Origin: Sphingomonas sp.
Lineage (GTDB): Bacteria > Pseudomonadota > Alphaproteobacteria > Sphingomonadales > Sphingomonadaceae
Direction: 5' to 3'
DNA: 64,000 nt
Assembly: GCF_029239295.1 (NCBI RefSeq)
Contig: NZ_JAQZBC010000001.1
Span: forward strand, 62,001 to 126,000
Shown: positions 18,101 through 28,706 of the stretch, one piece after another
Numbering within the stretch: the first letter of the stretch is position 1
Layout of the letters: each line of letters starts with the position of its first letter
Notes under the pieces: model-generated
What the model was told of the DNA's origin: nothing
Seen by the model: the letters and a program-made list of their open reading frames with translations, nothing else
Databases searched by the model: none
Translations under genes and position numbers: made by a program

Positions 18101-18439
18101 GCCCTCATCGGCAGCTGCGACGTCGATCGGCAGCGAGTAGGTCTGTCCGACGACGGTGTAGATGTCGGTAACCTGCTTGGCACCCTGCGACGACTGGACG
18201 TCGACAGTGAACGTGCCGCCGGGACGAAGGCCGGTCAGCGAGAAGCCGCCGTTCGCGTCGGTGGTAGTCGAAGACGTCGTGCCCGACGCAGTTTCCCGCG
18301 CGATGACCGTTGCGCCAGCCACGGGCGCACCTGCTGCCGTCACCGTACCACGGATGGCGGAAGTGGTTTCCTGTGCCATCGCGCCGGCCGGTGCGATGAG
18401 CGCAACCGCAGCTACGCCCAGAAACAGGTTATGTCGCAT
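15155..18439 (-). CDS. Oar-like TonB-dependent receptor with carboxypeptidase-regulatory-like domain
   Basis: 1094 residues. A Sec signal peptide (to about residue 23, ending AGAMAQ) is followed by a beta-sandwich carboxypeptidase-regulatory-like domain (about 25-105, IRGTVTAAGAPVAGATV and DANGGFSLTGLRPG). A plug region (about 115-250) includes the NPRFNRFTIDGVQVGDTFGLN segment, and a long barrel ends in Arg-Phe-Thr-Phe, the terminal aromatic outer-membrane signature. This order matches Oar/RagA-like receptors that import large or complex substrates (glycans, peptides, proteases' products). No exbBD or tonB genes are near. A purine-rich AAGGGGAA precedes the ATG. An upstream inverted repeat may be an operator. 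Confidence 0.9.
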   Translation of the reverse strand: MRHNLFLGVAAVALIAPAGAMAQETTSAIRGTVTAAGAPVAGATVIARETASGTTSSTTTDANGGFSLTGLRPGGTFTVDVQSSQGAKQVTDIYTVVGQTYSLPIDVAAADEGDGDIVVTASSIAGAGVTSDGPQTVLTARDISKVASVNRNVRDLARRDPFAALDLANGQGAVSFAGVNPRFNRFTIDGVQVGDTFGLNSDANPTNRGPVPFDAIGQFSVSIAPYDIRQGNFLGGVIDTTLKSGTNTFTGTGFYSQSTDGLQGDRIGSNRITLPKYKSETYGATLAGPLIKDKLFFMVSAERNTDPRPLSIATLNQIPGYNQGVLDEVIGIANTSRYGGYATGDFVTINNQKDEKIVGKIDWNISDNHRLSLSYINAYEESTVANGTSANNNTPVIGLASNYYQSSNLLRAGIAKLNSDWTDQLSTEARFLYRSTRRGQDPLLGTGYPQIRVCTDPTSIVNGTNTASTCGVGVPTVAFGPDNSRQANELFFDTWGGSFLTRYSAGSHELKLLVEYNENRSRNLFVQNATGSLYFDSVADFRNGRASAYNLQVALDGDINSAAADFKYGQYTFGFQDDWAITDRLTLTYGARYDLYGMRTQVPLNSFYLARYGFPNTKTFKGMENFQPRISANWQTNDWLSLRGGVGVFGGGSPDVYLSNSFSTTGVLTNALNSSTSGYGVIRSNTNPAVCGTGTALCGILDNVVAPGIPQAAVDYLRNNTQSLSTAPTSSLAQDLRLPAVLKATFSADAKVRGVNFGADFLYTDTLSAPSFTDLRVRRVGTLPDGRPRYAPITTPTDGNSDFLFYNEDRGRSFIFVVRGDKRFDFGLSVHGSYTWQDVTDVSPATSSTASSLYGNAAMIDPNVPAYGISNDQIKWAFKYGVGFDRALFGDYRTAIQLFGETRAGRPYSFTMQDNNNGRSPVFGTIGNNDRYLMYVPTSPTDPLVSYDSTTTRDQLDGLINRTNLKDYRGRIAGKNIARNRAFTRIDLHVEQEIPTFVGGSRITLFGDIENLPNLLNSNWGGLRQLGFPYTAATVQVQCLNAAGAALSGAIGTPSNAANACASYRYSGFRDPNTSNPSINNSVYLIRLGARFTF

Positions 18440-18565
18440 TGAATCAAATTCCCCTTGGAGCTGGTGCTCTGGCAGGCGGTGCCTGAACCGCTGCCGCGCC
18501 CGTGCCTGCGCAATATTTCCGTTACGTTACGCGGGCGAGCAGAATCCAAAGGGAACCAATTTTGA

Positions 18566-18583
18566 TTTTGCTGCGTTGCAAAA
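18566..18583. promoter_or_regulatory. Inverted repeat upstream of the TonB receptor
   Basis: TTTTGCTGCGTTGCAAAA: 6-base arms TTTTGC and GCAAAA with a 6-base spacer, 127 bases upstream of the receptor start and 21 bases past the ligA stop. It is AT-rich against a GC-rich background. It could be an operator for a LacI- or GntR-like regulator, or part of a promoter. No regulator can be assigned. Confidence 0.35.
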
Positions 18584-18603
18584 AGGCGACACGTGTATCG
18601 AGG

Positions 18604-20739
<2,136 letters not shown>

Positions 20740-20774
20740 TTAGGCGAGCCCGCGCGCGCCGCCAAGCAGATGCG

Positions 20775-20801
20775 AAAAGGGCCGGAGCATTGCCCCGGCC
20801 C
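20775..20801 (-). terminator. Intrinsic terminator after the amino-acid permease
   Basis: Minus-strand GGGCCGG pairs with CCGGCCC (arms 20795-20801 and 20779-20785), extended inside by further pairs, and is followed by TTTT. It lies 31 bases past the permease stop codon and ahead of ligA. Confidence 0.8.
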
Positions 20802-20831
20802 GTCCCGTTTCATGTGGTACTTGCGACGGCC

Positions 20832-22409
20832 TTAGCGCGTGCCGGGCGTCGACGGGTCGATGTCGTGCACGGCTTCGCTCTCATGCACTTCAACCAGGCC
20901 GCGGCCGAGATGCGAGGCGCGATAGCCGTAGCCATAGTAGATCGCGAGACCCAGGATGCCCCAGAGCGGCAGCACCAGCATCGCATCGATCGGGAGGTTG
21001 AAGAACAGGAAGATACAACCAGCGATCGTCAGCGGTCCGACCAGCCACAGCGCTGGCGTGCGGAAGCTGCGCTGGCGGTTTGGCTCGGTGCGGCGCAGGA
21101 TCATGACGGCGATGGCCACCATCATGAACGCATAGAGCGTACCGGCATTGGCGATGTCCGCCAGCTTGCCCACCGGCAGGAAGGCGGCGGCAAATGCCAC
21201 GGCCGCACCGGTGATCGCGGTGACGATGTACGGCGTCTTCCACTTCGGGTGAACGGCCGAGAGACGATCCGGCAGCAGGCCGTCGCGACTCATCACGAAG
21301 AAGATGCGGGTCTGACCGAACATCAGGATCAGGATGACCGACGGCAGCGCCAGGAAGGCCGCGATGCCCAGCATGTTGCCGACGCCCGACCAGCCGATCT
21401 GACGAAGCACATGAGCCAGCGCCTCGTTGGAGCATACCAAAGGCAGATCGTTAGCCGCGAAGGTCGCGCACTGACGGGCGAGCTCTTCCGAGCCGGCCGG
21501 GAAGGGAACGCCATTCGGACCCATGATCGGCTGACCGCCAACCGTGCCGATCGCGCCCGCCGCGACGAGGATGTAGAAGACAGTGCAGAACAGCAGCGAT
21601 CCAACGAGGCCGATAGGAACGTTGCGCTGCGGGTTCTTGGTTTCCTCTGCCGCCGTCGAAACGGCGTCGAAGCCGACATAAGCGAAGAAGATCGTCGCCG
21701 CCGCGCCGACCGCGCCAACACCGGTGCCGAAGCCACCGAAGACGCCCGCAGGCAGGAAGGGATTGAAGCGATCAGCGTCGAACGCCTCGGATGGGATCGT
21801 CAGTGCGATGAATGCGGTGAGGGCCGTCACCTTGATCGCCACCAGCACGGCGTTGACGCGCGCGCTTTCGGTGGTGCCGACCATCAGCAGCCAGGTGATC
21901 AGAAGGGCAATGACGACGGCGGGCAGATTGATGAAGCCGCCTTCGACGCCGCCAAGAGCGAGCGGAGCGCCTGACAGCCAGGCCGGCAGACTTATACCGA
22001 GAAATTCATTGAGAATCGTGCCGGTGAAATAGCCCGACCACCCGACGGACACGGCGCTGGCCGCCACGGCATATTCGAGGATGAGAGCCCAGCCGACCGT
22101 CCAGCCGACGAGTTCGCCCATGGTAGCGTAGCTGTAGGTGTAGGCCGATCCCGCGACCGGGATCATGGCTGCAATCTCGGCGTAGCAAAGCGCTGCCACA
22201 ATGCAGATCAGGCCGGCGATCGCGAATGCGAGCATCAGGCCGGGGCCGGCCTTTTGCGCGCCGGCGGAGGTGAGAACGAAAATACCGGTACCGATTACGC
22301 AACCGATGCCGAACAAGGTGAGCTGGAACCAGCCCAAGGTACGGTGAAGCGCTTTCTTCTCGGCAGTCGCCAAGATGGCGTCGAGCGGTTTTACTCGGCC
22401 AAAGATCAT
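20832..22409 (-). CDS. APC-superfamily amino-acid permease (CAT/YfnA-like)
   Basis: 525 residues, about 12 to 14 membrane helices. The first helix carries GIGCVIGTGIFVLTSAGAQKAGPG, the broken-helix Gly motif that binds the substrate carboxylate in APC transporters. The LCYAEIAAMIPVAGSAYTY stretch in helix 2-3 and FFAYVGFDAVSTAAEETKNPQRNVP in helix 6-7 are typical of the cationic amino-acid transporter (CAT) branch. A large periplasmic loop (about 290-330) contains two Cys that could pair. Function: proton-coupled amino-acid uptake; the substrate is not determinable. No peptide or amino-acid catabolic genes are near it. Confidence 0.9.
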   Translation of the reverse strand: MIFGRVKPLDAILATAEKKALHRTLGWFQLTLFGIGCVIGTGIFVLTSAGAQKAGPGLMLAFAIAGLICIVAALCYAEIAAMIPVAGSAYTYSYATMGELVGWTVGWALILEYAVAASAVSVGWSGYFTGTILNEFLGISLPAWLSGAPLALGGVEGGFINLPAVVIALLITWLLMVGTTESARVNAVLVAIKVTALTAFIALTIPSEAFDADRFNPFLPAGVFGGFGTGVGAVGAAATIFFAYVGFDAVSTAAEETKNPQRNVPIGLVGSLLFCTVFYILVAAGAIGTVGGQPIMGPNGVPFPAGSEELARQCATFAANDLPLVCSNEALAHVLRQIGWSGVGNMLGIAAFLALPSVILILMFGQTRIFFVMSRDGLLPDRLSAVHPKWKTPYIVTAITGAAVAFAAAFLPVGKLADIANAGTLYAFMMVAIAVMILRRTEPNRQRSFRTPALWLVGPLTIAGCIFLFFNLPIDAMLVLPLWGILGLAIYYGYGYRASHLGRGLVEVHESEAVHDIDPSTPGTR

Positions 22410-22534
22410 GCGGCCTTTTCCCCCCAGGAACGCGGCACTCGCGGCCGCATGTGCATTAAAGCGCGCGAACCTAGCGGGAGATCGTCGTCGCGCAATCCCT
22501 CAACGCACAGGGAAGCAAGATTGCGTCCTTTGAG

Positions 22535-22927
22535 TTACGGTCGGCTGTCGTTTTCGACCAGCATTGGACCCAATGGGCGCCCGGCAAGAATGTGGACGTG
22601 CAGATGCGGCACTTCCTGGTGGCTGTCGGGGCCGGCGTTGGCGAGCAGGCGGTAGCCCGGCTCGACGAGTCCCGCCTCTCGCGCGACGTGACCGACTGCC
22701 CGGACGAACCCAGCGATCTCCACGTCGCTCGCCTTTGCCGAGAAGTCATCCCAGCTGACGTACGGCCCCTTTGGGATCACCAGAATATGGGTGGGCGACC
22801 ATGGAGCGATGTCGTGGAAGGCGAGCGCGTGATCATCCTCATACACCTTGCGCGCCGGTATCTCCCCGCGAAGGATGCGCGCGAAAATGTTCGTATCGTC
22901 ATAGGGCAGCGTTGCATCGACGGGCAT
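22535..22927 (-). CDS. HIT-family nucleotide-binding protein (HinT-like)
   Basis: 130 residues. Histidine-triad hydrolase with the active-site HLHVHILAG motif near residue 109 (HxHxH), and the IFARILRGEIPARKVYEDD opening typical of HinT/PKCI proteins, which cleave nucleoside phosphoramidates such as AMP-lysine. The chosen ATG (22925-22927, PVDATLPYDD) removes a 33-residue upstream extension that would overlap hisE. It is the last gene of the histidine operon, 10 bases after hisE. Confidence 0.9.
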   Translation of the reverse strand: MPVDATLPYDDTNIFARILRGEIPARKVYEDDHALAFHDIAPWSPTHILVIPKGPYVSWDDFSAKASDVEIAGFVRAVGHVAREAGLVEPGYRLLANAGPDSHQEVPHLHVHILAGRPLGPMLVENDSRP

Positions 22928-22937
22928 GAGCGAAGCC

Positions 22938-23273
22938 TTATTCGGGACGGAAGGAGAGGGGGCGTCCGGCCTTTTCGTCGTGGCCCGATTGCCCTTCGCG
23001 GCGATCAAGCTCCCGACGCACATCATCGAGCGTCAGCCCAGCGTCGGCCAGCAGCACGAGAAGGTGAAAGATGAGGTCCGCCGCCTCAGGGATGATGTCG
23101 GCATCTTCGCCGGAACAGGCAGCGATAACGGTTTCCACCGCTTCCTCGCCGACCTTCTGTGCGATCTTGTGGCGTCCCTGAAAGAACAGGCTCGCGGTAT
23201 AGGAGCGCACGGCGGGCGCATCCTTTCGCGCGCGGATCGTTGCTTCGAGACGGTCGAGGGTGTCGTCAGCCAT
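22938..23273 (-). CDS. hisE: Phosphoribosyl-ATP pyrophosphohydrolase
   Basis: 111 residues. Second step of histidine synthesis: removes pyrophosphate from phosphoribosyl-ATP. All-alpha MazG-like fold with the metal-binding KVGEEAVETVIAA and EAADLIFHLLVLLADAGL motifs. I start at ATG 23271-23273 (ADDTLDRLEATI); a longer frame begins at 23351 and would run into the preceding small gene. HisI is a separate protein not encoded here, so hisE is unfused. Confidence 0.93.
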   Translation of the reverse strand: MADDTLDRLEATIRARKDAPAVRSYTASLFFQGRHKIAQKVGEEAVETVIAACSGEDADIIPEAADLIFHLLVLLADAGLTLDDVRRELDRREGQSGHDEKAGRPLSFRPE

Positions 23274-23305
23274 GCCGCGCGAGGTGCCGCGCGCGGCGAA
23301 CAAGG

Positions 23306-23476
23306 TCAACCTCTGCGGCCCCTGTTCCTCAGTGCGCGGCGCGTAAGCCACACCGCAATCGCAGCGGCGACGAACAGCGCCGCATCGGACAGCTCCGGCC
23401 CACGGCGTGGGGTGGAGACCGCCTCAATCCCGGCGCGCGGGGTAGAGGCCGTCAGCGTGAACAAGGATGGCGACAT
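23306..23476 (-). CDS. Small predicted membrane protein inside the his operon
   Basis: 56 codons between hisF and hisE. The N-terminal 30 residues are polar (Ser/Thr/Pro/Arg-rich) and are followed by a single hydrophobic segment (ALFVAAAIAVWL, about 33-46) and a basic tail RRALRNRGRRG, giving a predicted N-out, C-in anchor. ATG at 23474-23476, TGA at 23306-23308. It fills an otherwise empty 260-base gap in the operon and ends 33 bases before hisE. No family is recognised. Its reality rests on position, length and the membrane segment only. Confidence 0.45.
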   Translation of the reverse strand: MSPSLFTLTASTPRAGIEAVSTPRRGPELSDAALFVAAAIAVWLTRRALRNRGRRG

Positions 23477-23535
23477 GACGCTAATGGCTCCGGCGGGACT
23501 GAGCCGTCCTTATGCCACCGACGCTTAGCGAAGAG

Positions 23536-24297
23536 TCAATGACGCCTGACTGGCACGCCGGCATCGGCAAGGGCGGCATGTGCCTGAGCGATGGTAGCCT
23601 GGCCGAAGTGAAAGATTGATGCGGCAAGCACTGCCGACGCGTGACCTTCGGTTACGCCGCGGACCAGATCGTCGAGGCCCCCGACTCCGCCCGACGCCAC
23701 CACGGGAACACTGGTTCGGTCAGCGACTGCGCGGATCAGGTCGAGGTCATAGCCATCGCGCGTGCCGTCACGATCCATCGAAGTCAGCAGGATTTCGCCC
23801 GCGCCCAGTTCCGCAAGGCGAAGCGCATGCGCGATCGCGTCGATCCCGGTTGCGCGCCGTCCGCCGTGGGTGAAGACCTCCCATCCGTCGGCCACGCGGC
23901 GAGCATCCACGCTGGCGACGCAGCACTGGCGGCCGAAGCGTTCGGCGATGTCAGCGACCAGTTCGGGGCGAGCGACGGCGGCCGAGTTGACTGCCACCTT
24001 GTCCGCACCAGCCAGCAACAGTGCGCGTGCATCGTCCGCGCTGCGCACACCGCCGCCGACGGTCAGCGGCATGAAACACACCGACGCGGTTCGGCGGACC
24101 ACGTCGAGGATCGTGTCGCGCCCCTCGTGACTCGCGGTGATGTCCAGGAAGCAGAGTTCGTCGGCTCCCGCCGCGTCGTAGGCGCGAGCTTGTTCGACGG
24201 GATCGCCGGCGTCGACCAGATCGACGAAATTAACGCCCTTCACCACGCGGCCATTAGCCACGTCGAGGCAGGGAATGACGCGGGCGCGAACCGTCAC
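23536..24297 (-). CDS. hisF: Imidazole glycerol phosphate synthase, cyclase subunit
   Basis: 253 residues, TIM barrel. With HisH it converts PRFAR and glutamine-derived ammonia into imidazole glycerol phosphate and AICAR. Catalytic Asp-11 in [19 protein letters not shown] and the second catalytic Asp in TSMDRDGT near residue 130 are present, as are both phosphate sites (GGGVRS and ASGGVG). It follows hisA after 3 bases, so the two are translated together. Confidence 0.96.
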   Translation of the reverse strand: MTVRARVIPCLDVANGRVVKGVNFVDLVDAGDPVEQARAYDAAGADELCFLDITASHEGRDTILDVVRRTASVCFMPLTVGGGVRSADDARALLLAGADKVAVNSAAVARPELVADIAERFGRQCCVASVDARRVADGWEVFTHGGRRATGIDAIAHALRLAELGAGEILLTSMDRDGTRDGYDLDLIRAVADRTSVPVVASGGVGGLDDLVRGVTEGHASAVLAASIFHFGQATIAQAHAALADAGVPVRRH

Positions 24298-24300
24298 GGC

Positions 24301-25044
24301 TCAGGCCGCCGCAGCGACGTTCAGGGCGGCGGCGAGATCGAGCCGGCCATCGTACAGTGCGCGGCCAGTGATGACGCCTTCCACCCCATCGCGGGCGTGG
24401 AGTGCCAGCACATGGATATCCGAAATGCCCGCGACGCCGCCGCTGGCGATAACCGGGATCGACACGGAGCGGGCGAGATCCACCGTCGCCTCGACATTGC
24501 AGCCCTTCAGCAACCCGTCGCGCCCGACATCGGTAAACAGGAGCGCGGCCACCCCCGCATCCTCGAACTGCCGCGCCAGATCGGTGGCGGAGGTGGTCGA
24601 CACGTCCGCCCAGCCCTTGGTCGCCACCATGCCGTCTCGGGCGTCGACGGCAACGACGATGCCGCCGGGGAAGGCGGCGGCCATGTCACGGACGAACTCT
24701 GGATTTTCGAGCGCAGCGGTGCCGATCACCACGCGCGCAACGCCAGCATTGAACCAGGCCTCCACGCTTTCCGGTGTGCGAATGCCGCCGCCGAGCTGCA
24801 CATGACCGGGGAACCGGCTGACGATGGCGCGCACCGCGTCGCCATTGCGGCTTTCACCGGCGAAGGCGCCGTCAAGATCGACGACATGAAGATGGCCGGC
24901 GCCGGCATCGGCAAACAGCATCGCCTGCGCCGCAGGATCATCGCCATAGACGGTCGCACGGTCCATATCGCCTTCGGCAAGGCGAACGACCTGGCCCGCC
25001 TTCAGATCGATGGCGGGAAAAACGATAAGGCTCAAGGACGCCAC
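24301..25044 (-). CDS. hisA: ProFAR isomerase
   Basis: 247 residues from the GTG at 25042-25044. Isomerises phosphoribosyl-formimino-AICAR-phosphate. TIM barrel with catalytic Asp in FPAIDLKAGQVVRL and Asp in FTDVGRDGLL near residue 130, plus the GGGIRT phosphate loop. A TTG at 25033-25035 overlaps the hisH stop as TTGA and would give the family-like [11 protein letters not shown]-terminus; the true start is one of the two. With GTG the overlap with hisH is 13 bases. Confidence 0.95.
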   Translation of the reverse strand: MASLSLIVFPAIDLKAGQVVRLAEGDMDRATVYGDDPAAQAMLFADAGAGHLHVVDLDGAFAGESRNGDAVRAIVSRFPGHVQLGGGIRTPESVEAWFNAGVARVVIGTAALENPEFVRDMAAAFPGGIVVAVDARDGMVATKGWADVSTTSATDLARQFEDAGVAALLFTDVGRDGLLKGCNVEATVDLARSVSIPVIASGGVAGISDIHVLALHARDGVEGVITGRALYDGRLDLAAALNVAAAA

Positions 25045-25637
25045 TCCAGAAAGCGGGCGAGAAGATCGAGGCCGTAGCGCTGGCTCTTCTCGGGATGAAA
25101 TTGAACGCCGACGATGGTGTCACGGCCGATCGCGGCCGTGACCGCGCCGGCATGGTCGGTCTGCGCGATCACGCCATCACCCTCATAAGCGAAGCTATGC
25201 AGGAAATAGGCCTCGCCTGGGACAACCAGAGGATGCTCGCCGGTCGGCACCACATCGTTCCAGCCCATATGCGGTACCTTCGCGTCGGTACCCGCCGGAT
25301 CCAGGCGCCGGACGCTGCCCGCAAACCACCCGAGGCCGCGGTGCTGCCCCATCTCCTCGCCGCATTCCGCCAGCAGTTGCATGCCGACGCAGATCCCGAG
25401 GAAGGGCGCGCCCTGATCAAGCACACGGGCTCGCAGTGCCGATTCGAGCCCATCCACGGCACGAAGGTTGGCCGCGCAGGCGCCAAATGCGCCGACACCC
25501 GGCAGCACGATGCGGTCGGCGCGGGCAATCACGTCGGGGTCGGCGGTGACGGTCACTTCCGTTGCGCCGGCCGCACGCAAAGCATTTTCGACCGAGTGCA
25601 GATTCCCGGACAGAATGTCGACCAGTGCCAGTGTCAC
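25032..25637 (-). CDS. hisH: Imidazole glycerol phosphate synthase, glutaminase subunit
   Basis: 201 residues. Class I glutamine amidotransferase that feeds ammonia to HisF. Nucleophile Cys in [11 protein letters not shown] near residue 84, and the C-terminal FHPEKSQ carrying catalytic His and Glu. The GTG start at 25635-25637 overlaps the hisB stop codon as GTGA, arguing for translational coupling; the open frame extends much further upstream through hisB but that part is not protein-like. Confidence 0.95.
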   Translation of the reverse strand: MTLALVDILSGNLHSVENALRAAGATEVTVTADPDVIARADRIVLPGVGAFGACAANLRAVDGLESALRARVLDQGAPFLGICVGMQLLAECGEEMGQHRGLGWFAGSVRRLDPAGTDAKVPHMGWNDVVPTGEHPLVVPGEAYFLHSFAYEGDGVIAQTDHAGAVTAAIGRDTIVGVQFHPEKSQRYGLDLLARFLEWRP

Positions 25638-26221
25638 AAGACGCCCTTGGTCGACGGGATCGAATCGGCCTTGCGCGGGTCGATCTCGATCGCTTGTCGC
25701 AGGGCCCGGGCAAGACCCTTGAAAGCGCTTTCTGCGATGTGATGATTGTTCTCGCCGTGCAGCGTCTCGACATGGAGCGTGATGCCGGCGGCCTGGGCGA
25801 AGCTGTGGAACCAGTGTTTGAACATCTCGGTGTCCATCTCGCCGAGCCGCTTCTGGCTGAACTCTGTCTTCCACACGAGCCAGGGGCGGCCGGAGATGTC
25901 GAGCGCGACGCGCGTCAGCGTCTCATCCATCGGCGACAGGGCGTCGCCGTACCGCCGGATGCCGCGCTTATCGCCGAGCGCCTGGGCCAGCGCCTCGCCG
26001 ATAGCGATCGCCGTATCCTCCACGGTGTGATGCTGGTCGATGTGGAGATCGCCCTTGGTCTCGACATCGAGATCGACGAGCGAATGGCGCGACAGCTGCT
26101 CCAGCATATGGTCGAAGAAACCGACGCCGGTCGACACACGGTAGGTTCCCGTGCCATCAAGGTTAACGGTCACCGCGATCTTGGTTTCGCTGGTGTCACG
26201 GCGGATCGTCGCGGTGCGCAT
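25634..26221 (-). CDS. hisB: Imidazoleglycerol-phosphate dehydratase
   Basis: 195 residues, the monofunctional form without a phosphatase domain. Dehydrates imidazole glycerol phosphate. The Mn-binding motifs are duplicated as expected: [11 protein letters not shown] with HHTVEDTAI, and [11 protein letters not shown] with [15 protein letters not shown] at 26219-26221 ([14 protein letters not shown]); a start four codons upstream is possible. First gene of hisB-hisH-hisA-hisF-small ORF-hisE-HIT, divergent from the SspB gene across about 73 bases that must hold both promoters. Confidence 0.96.
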   Translation of the reverse strand: MRTATIRRDTSETKIAVTVNLDGTGTYRVSTGVGFFDHMLEQLSRHSLVDLDVETKGDLHIDQHHTVEDTAIAIGEALAQALGDKRGIRRYGDALSPMDETLTRVALDISGRPWLVWKTEFSQKRLGEMDTEMFKHWFHSFAQAAGITLHVETLHGENNHHIAESAFKGLARALRQAIEIDPRKADSIPSTKGVL

Positions 26222-26294
26222 GAGCGCGCACATAGCGGAGCCGGCGCGCCATGCAATCTTGACCGTACGGTTCGCGCCGTTACCGATGGTGCCA

Positions 26295-26780
26295 ATGGAC
26301 GACCAAGCACCCGACAGCCTGATTCCCTACGACGAGATCGTGCAGGAGGCCCTGCGCGCCGTTGTCGGCCGTGTATTGGGCTCCGTCGCAACCGGCGGCA
26401 CCCTGCCGGGCGATCATCATTTCTACATCACGTTCAAGACCCAGGCGGCGGGCGTCGACATCCCGCAACGGCTGATCGAGCGTTTCCCCGACGAAATGAC
26501 GATCGTGCTGCAGAACCGGTATTGGGACCTGACGGTCGATGCCGAGCGATTCTCCGTCGGCCTCAGCTTCAACCAGGTGCCGTCGAAACTGGTGATCCCT
26601 TATTCGGCGATCACGGGATTTCATGATCCGGCCGTCAATTTCGAGCTTCGGTTCCAGGCGCAGGAAGGGCCGGGCGATGGCCCTGAGCCGCACGACCCGG
26701 CAGAAAACGACGGGCCGCCGACGCCGTCCAGCGAAGACGGTTCGAACGTCGTTTCGGTGGATTTCAAGCGCAAGAAGTAG
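26295..26780 (+). CDS. SspB-like ClpXP adaptor protein (alphaproteobacterial type)
   Basis: 161 residues. Starts [22 protein letters not shown] and has the SspB beta core with [41 protein letters not shown] and [21 protein letters not shown]. The C-terminus is acidic and Pro-rich, then ends [10 protein letters not shown], a short basic tail like the ClpX-docking tail of SspB. Function: binds ssrA-tagged or other substrates and delivers them to ClpXP. ATG 26295 is chosen by homology; ATG 26286 three codons upstream is also possible. It is downstream-adjacent to fumC in the same direction. Confidence 0.9.
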   Translation: MDDQAPDSLIPYDEIVQEALRAVVGRVLGSVATGGTLPGDHHFYITFKTQAAGVDIPQRLIERFPDEMTIVLQNRYWDLTVDAERFSVGLSFNQVPSKLVIPYSAITGFHDPAVNFELRFQAQEGPGDGPEPHDPAENDGPPTPSSEDGSNVVSVDFKRKK

Positions 26781-26915
26781 TGGCGTCGCTGCCGGGCCAG
26801 TCCTGGCAGTGTCACTTCGAAGCCGAGGACGCGAACCGCCGGAGGGTGGTCGTGCGCCCTTGCACCTGTGCCCTGCGCCTCCAAATACCGCCTGTCACAA
26901 CAGATAGGCCCGGGC

Positions 26916-28307
26916 ATGAACGCGACGCGCACCGAAACCGATTCGATTGGCAGCATCGAGGTGCCGGCTACCGCTTATTGGGGCGCGCAAACCCAGCGTT
27001 CGATCGAGAACTTTCCGTTCGGACTTACGGAGCGGATGCCGATCGGGATCGTTCATGCGCAGGCGATCGTGAAGCAGGCGGCGGCGCGGGTTAACGCCCG
27101 GCATGGGCTGGATGCCGGCATCGTCAAAGCGATCGAGGATGCCGCGCAGGAAATCGTCGCGGGGAAGCTGGACGACCAGTTTCCGCTGGTCATTTGGCAG
27201 ACCGGGTCCGGCACCCAGACTAACATGAACGTGAACGAAGTGATCGCCGGCCGCGCCAACGAGGTGCTGACCGGCACGCGGGGCGGCAAGTCGCCGGTAC
27301 ATCCGAATGATCACGTCAACATGAGTCAATCGTCCAACGACAGCTTTCCGACGGCGCTGCATGTCGCGACCGCGCTCGCGACGCGTGACGCGCTGCTTCC
27401 TGCGCTCGACACGCTTCATGCCGCGCTGGATGCGAAGGCCAGGGCGTGGGCCAACATCGTGAAGATCGGCCGGACGCATACGCAGGACGCCACCCCGCTA
27501 ACCCTGGGGCAGGAGTTTTCCGGCTATGCAGCGCAGCTTGCCAGTTGCCGCGGCCGGATCGAGGATGCGTTGCACCGCGATATTCGCAAGCTGGCGATTG
27601 GCGGCACGGCTGTCGGCACAGGACTGAATGCGCCGGGAGGGTGGGCGACCGACATGACCGCCGCGATCAGCGACATCGCGGGCTGGCCATTCGAAAGCGC
27701 TCCGAACAAGTTCGAGCAGCTTGCCGCCAAGGATGGCCTTGTCTTCTTCTCCGGCGCGCTAAACACGCTGGCGGTAGCGCTCAACAAGATCGCCAACGAC
27801 ATCCGGCTCCTCGCTTCGGGGCCGCGGTCCGGGCTGGGCGAACTGTCCCTGCCGGCGAACGAACCGGGCAGCTCCATCATGCCGGGCAAGGTGAACCCCA
27901 CGCAATGCGAATCGCTCACCATGGTGGCCGCGCAGGTGATCGGGAATCATCAGGCGGTGACCGTCGGCGGGATGCAGGGGCATTTCGAACTGAACGTCTT
28001 CATGCCGCTGATCGGCGCCAATGTACTCCGATCGATCCACCTGCTCGCGGTGGGCATGACCAGCTTCGCTGAACGATGCGTCGAAGGGATGGTGGCCAAC
28101 GAGCGCCAGATCGCCGATCTGGTCGGCCGTTCGCTGATGCTGGTGACGGCGCTGGCGCCTGAGATCGGCTATGACAATGCGGCGAAGATCGCCAAGCACG
28201 CCCATGCGGAAGGGCTGACGCTGCGCGAGGCCGGGCTGGCGCTGGGCCTGGTTGAGGGTGAGATATTCGATCGGGTGGTCCGTCCGGAGGCGATGCTGGG
28301 AACCTGA
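26916..28307 (+). CDS. fumC: Fumarate hydratase class II
   Basis: 463 residues. Iron-free fumarase of the TCA cycle. Contains [13 protein letters not shown] near residue 140 with the active-site His, the anion-binding [15 protein letters not shown], and the superfamily signature [15 protein letters not shown] near residue 315, with its catalytic Ser. The ATG at 26916 gives the usual [25 protein letters not shown]-terminal segment; the frame extends 16 codons further upstream. Confidence 0.96.
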   Translation: MNATRTETDSIGSIEVPATAYWGAQTQRSIENFPFGLTERMPIGIVHAQAIVKQAAARVNARHGLDAGIVKAIEDAAQEIVAGKLDDQFPLVIWQTGSGTQTNMNVNEVIAGRANEVLTGTRGGKSPVHPNDHVNMSQSSNDSFPTALHVATALATRDALLPALDTLHAALDAKARAWANIVKIGRTHTQDATPLTLGQEFSGYAAQLASCRGRIEDALHRDIRKLAIGGTAVGTGLNAPGGWATDMTAAISDIAGWPFESAPNKFEQLAAKDGLVFFSGALNTLAVALNKIANDIRLLASGPRSGLGELSLPANEPGSSIMPGKVNPTQCESLTMVAAQVIGNHQAVTVGGMQGHFELNVFMPLIGANVLRSIHLLAVGMTSFAERCVEGMVANERQIADLVGRSLMLVTALAPEIGYDNAAKIAKHAHAEGLTLREAGLALGLVEGEIFDRVVRPEAMLGT

Positions 28308-28352
28308 ACCGCTGCGGCGCGCTTAGCGAGCCAAGTAGAGAAAGGAACATCC

Positions 28353-28568
28353 ATGCTTCGCACCATCGTAGGCGCACTTGTCGGCAAGGAAATCGATCGT
28401 CGGGACGGCCGCGGTGGGCTGAAGGGTGCTGCGGTGGGCGCGCTGGCGGCGCGCATGGCGACGCGCAGTGGCCCGTTGGGGCTCCTGCTTGGCGGCGGCT
28501 ATGTCGCGAAGAAGATGTATGACCGTCGCAAGGCTGCAAAGGGCATGGCGGGTCGTCCGGTGCGTTGA
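28353..28568 (+). CDS. Small conserved-looking glycine/alanine-rich protein, one membrane-like segment
   Basis: 71 residues. Starts LRTIVGALVGKEIDRRDGRGG, with a hydrophobic Gly/Ala region (about 24-52, containing GPLGLLLGGGYVAKK) and a basic C-terminus (YDRRKAAKGMAGRPVR). AAAGGAAC lies 7 bases before the ATG, and a strong hairpin terminator follows 8 bases after the stop, so it has the structure of a real expressed gene. I do not recognise a family. It may be a membrane-associated small protein. Confidence 0.6.
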   Translation: MLRTIVGALVGKEIDRRDGRGGLKGAAVGALAARMATRSGPLGLLLGGGYVAKKMYDRRKAAKGMAGRPVR

Positions 28569-28576
28569 ACAAACAA

Positions 28577-28603
28577 GGAGCGGACGGATGGACCGTCCGC
28601 TCC
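28577..28603 (+). terminator. Perfect 11-bp hairpin terminator
   Basis: GGAGCGGACGG (28577-28587) pairs with CCGTCCGCTCC (28593-28603) around ATGGA. It follows the small gene ending at 28568 and ends the unit before gmk. Confidence 0.8.
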
Positions 28604-28706
28604 GTTCCAACCAAGATCGCAACAGCCAGCTTTAGGCGAGCCTCTTTCCGGCGCATAACGCGGGCGGAACCTTGACGCTCGTGTCCTCTGCACGGCACTA
28701 GCGCGC

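Noticed and set aside
15023..18442. Plus-strand open frame of 1139 codons, antisense to the TonB receptor gene
   Set aside because: It mirrors the receptor codon pattern in a high-GC gene, has an Arg/Val/Ala-rich composition with no recognisable domain, and the minus-strand product has a signal peptide, domain order and terminal Phe typical of a real receptor. Long antisense frames are expected at this GC content.
22410..22534. Hairpin CGCAATC/GATTGCG (22491-22525) after the HIT gene as a terminator
   Set aside because: The stem is only 7 bp with an inner 4-bp pairing and no T-tract, so I leave the gap unassigned.
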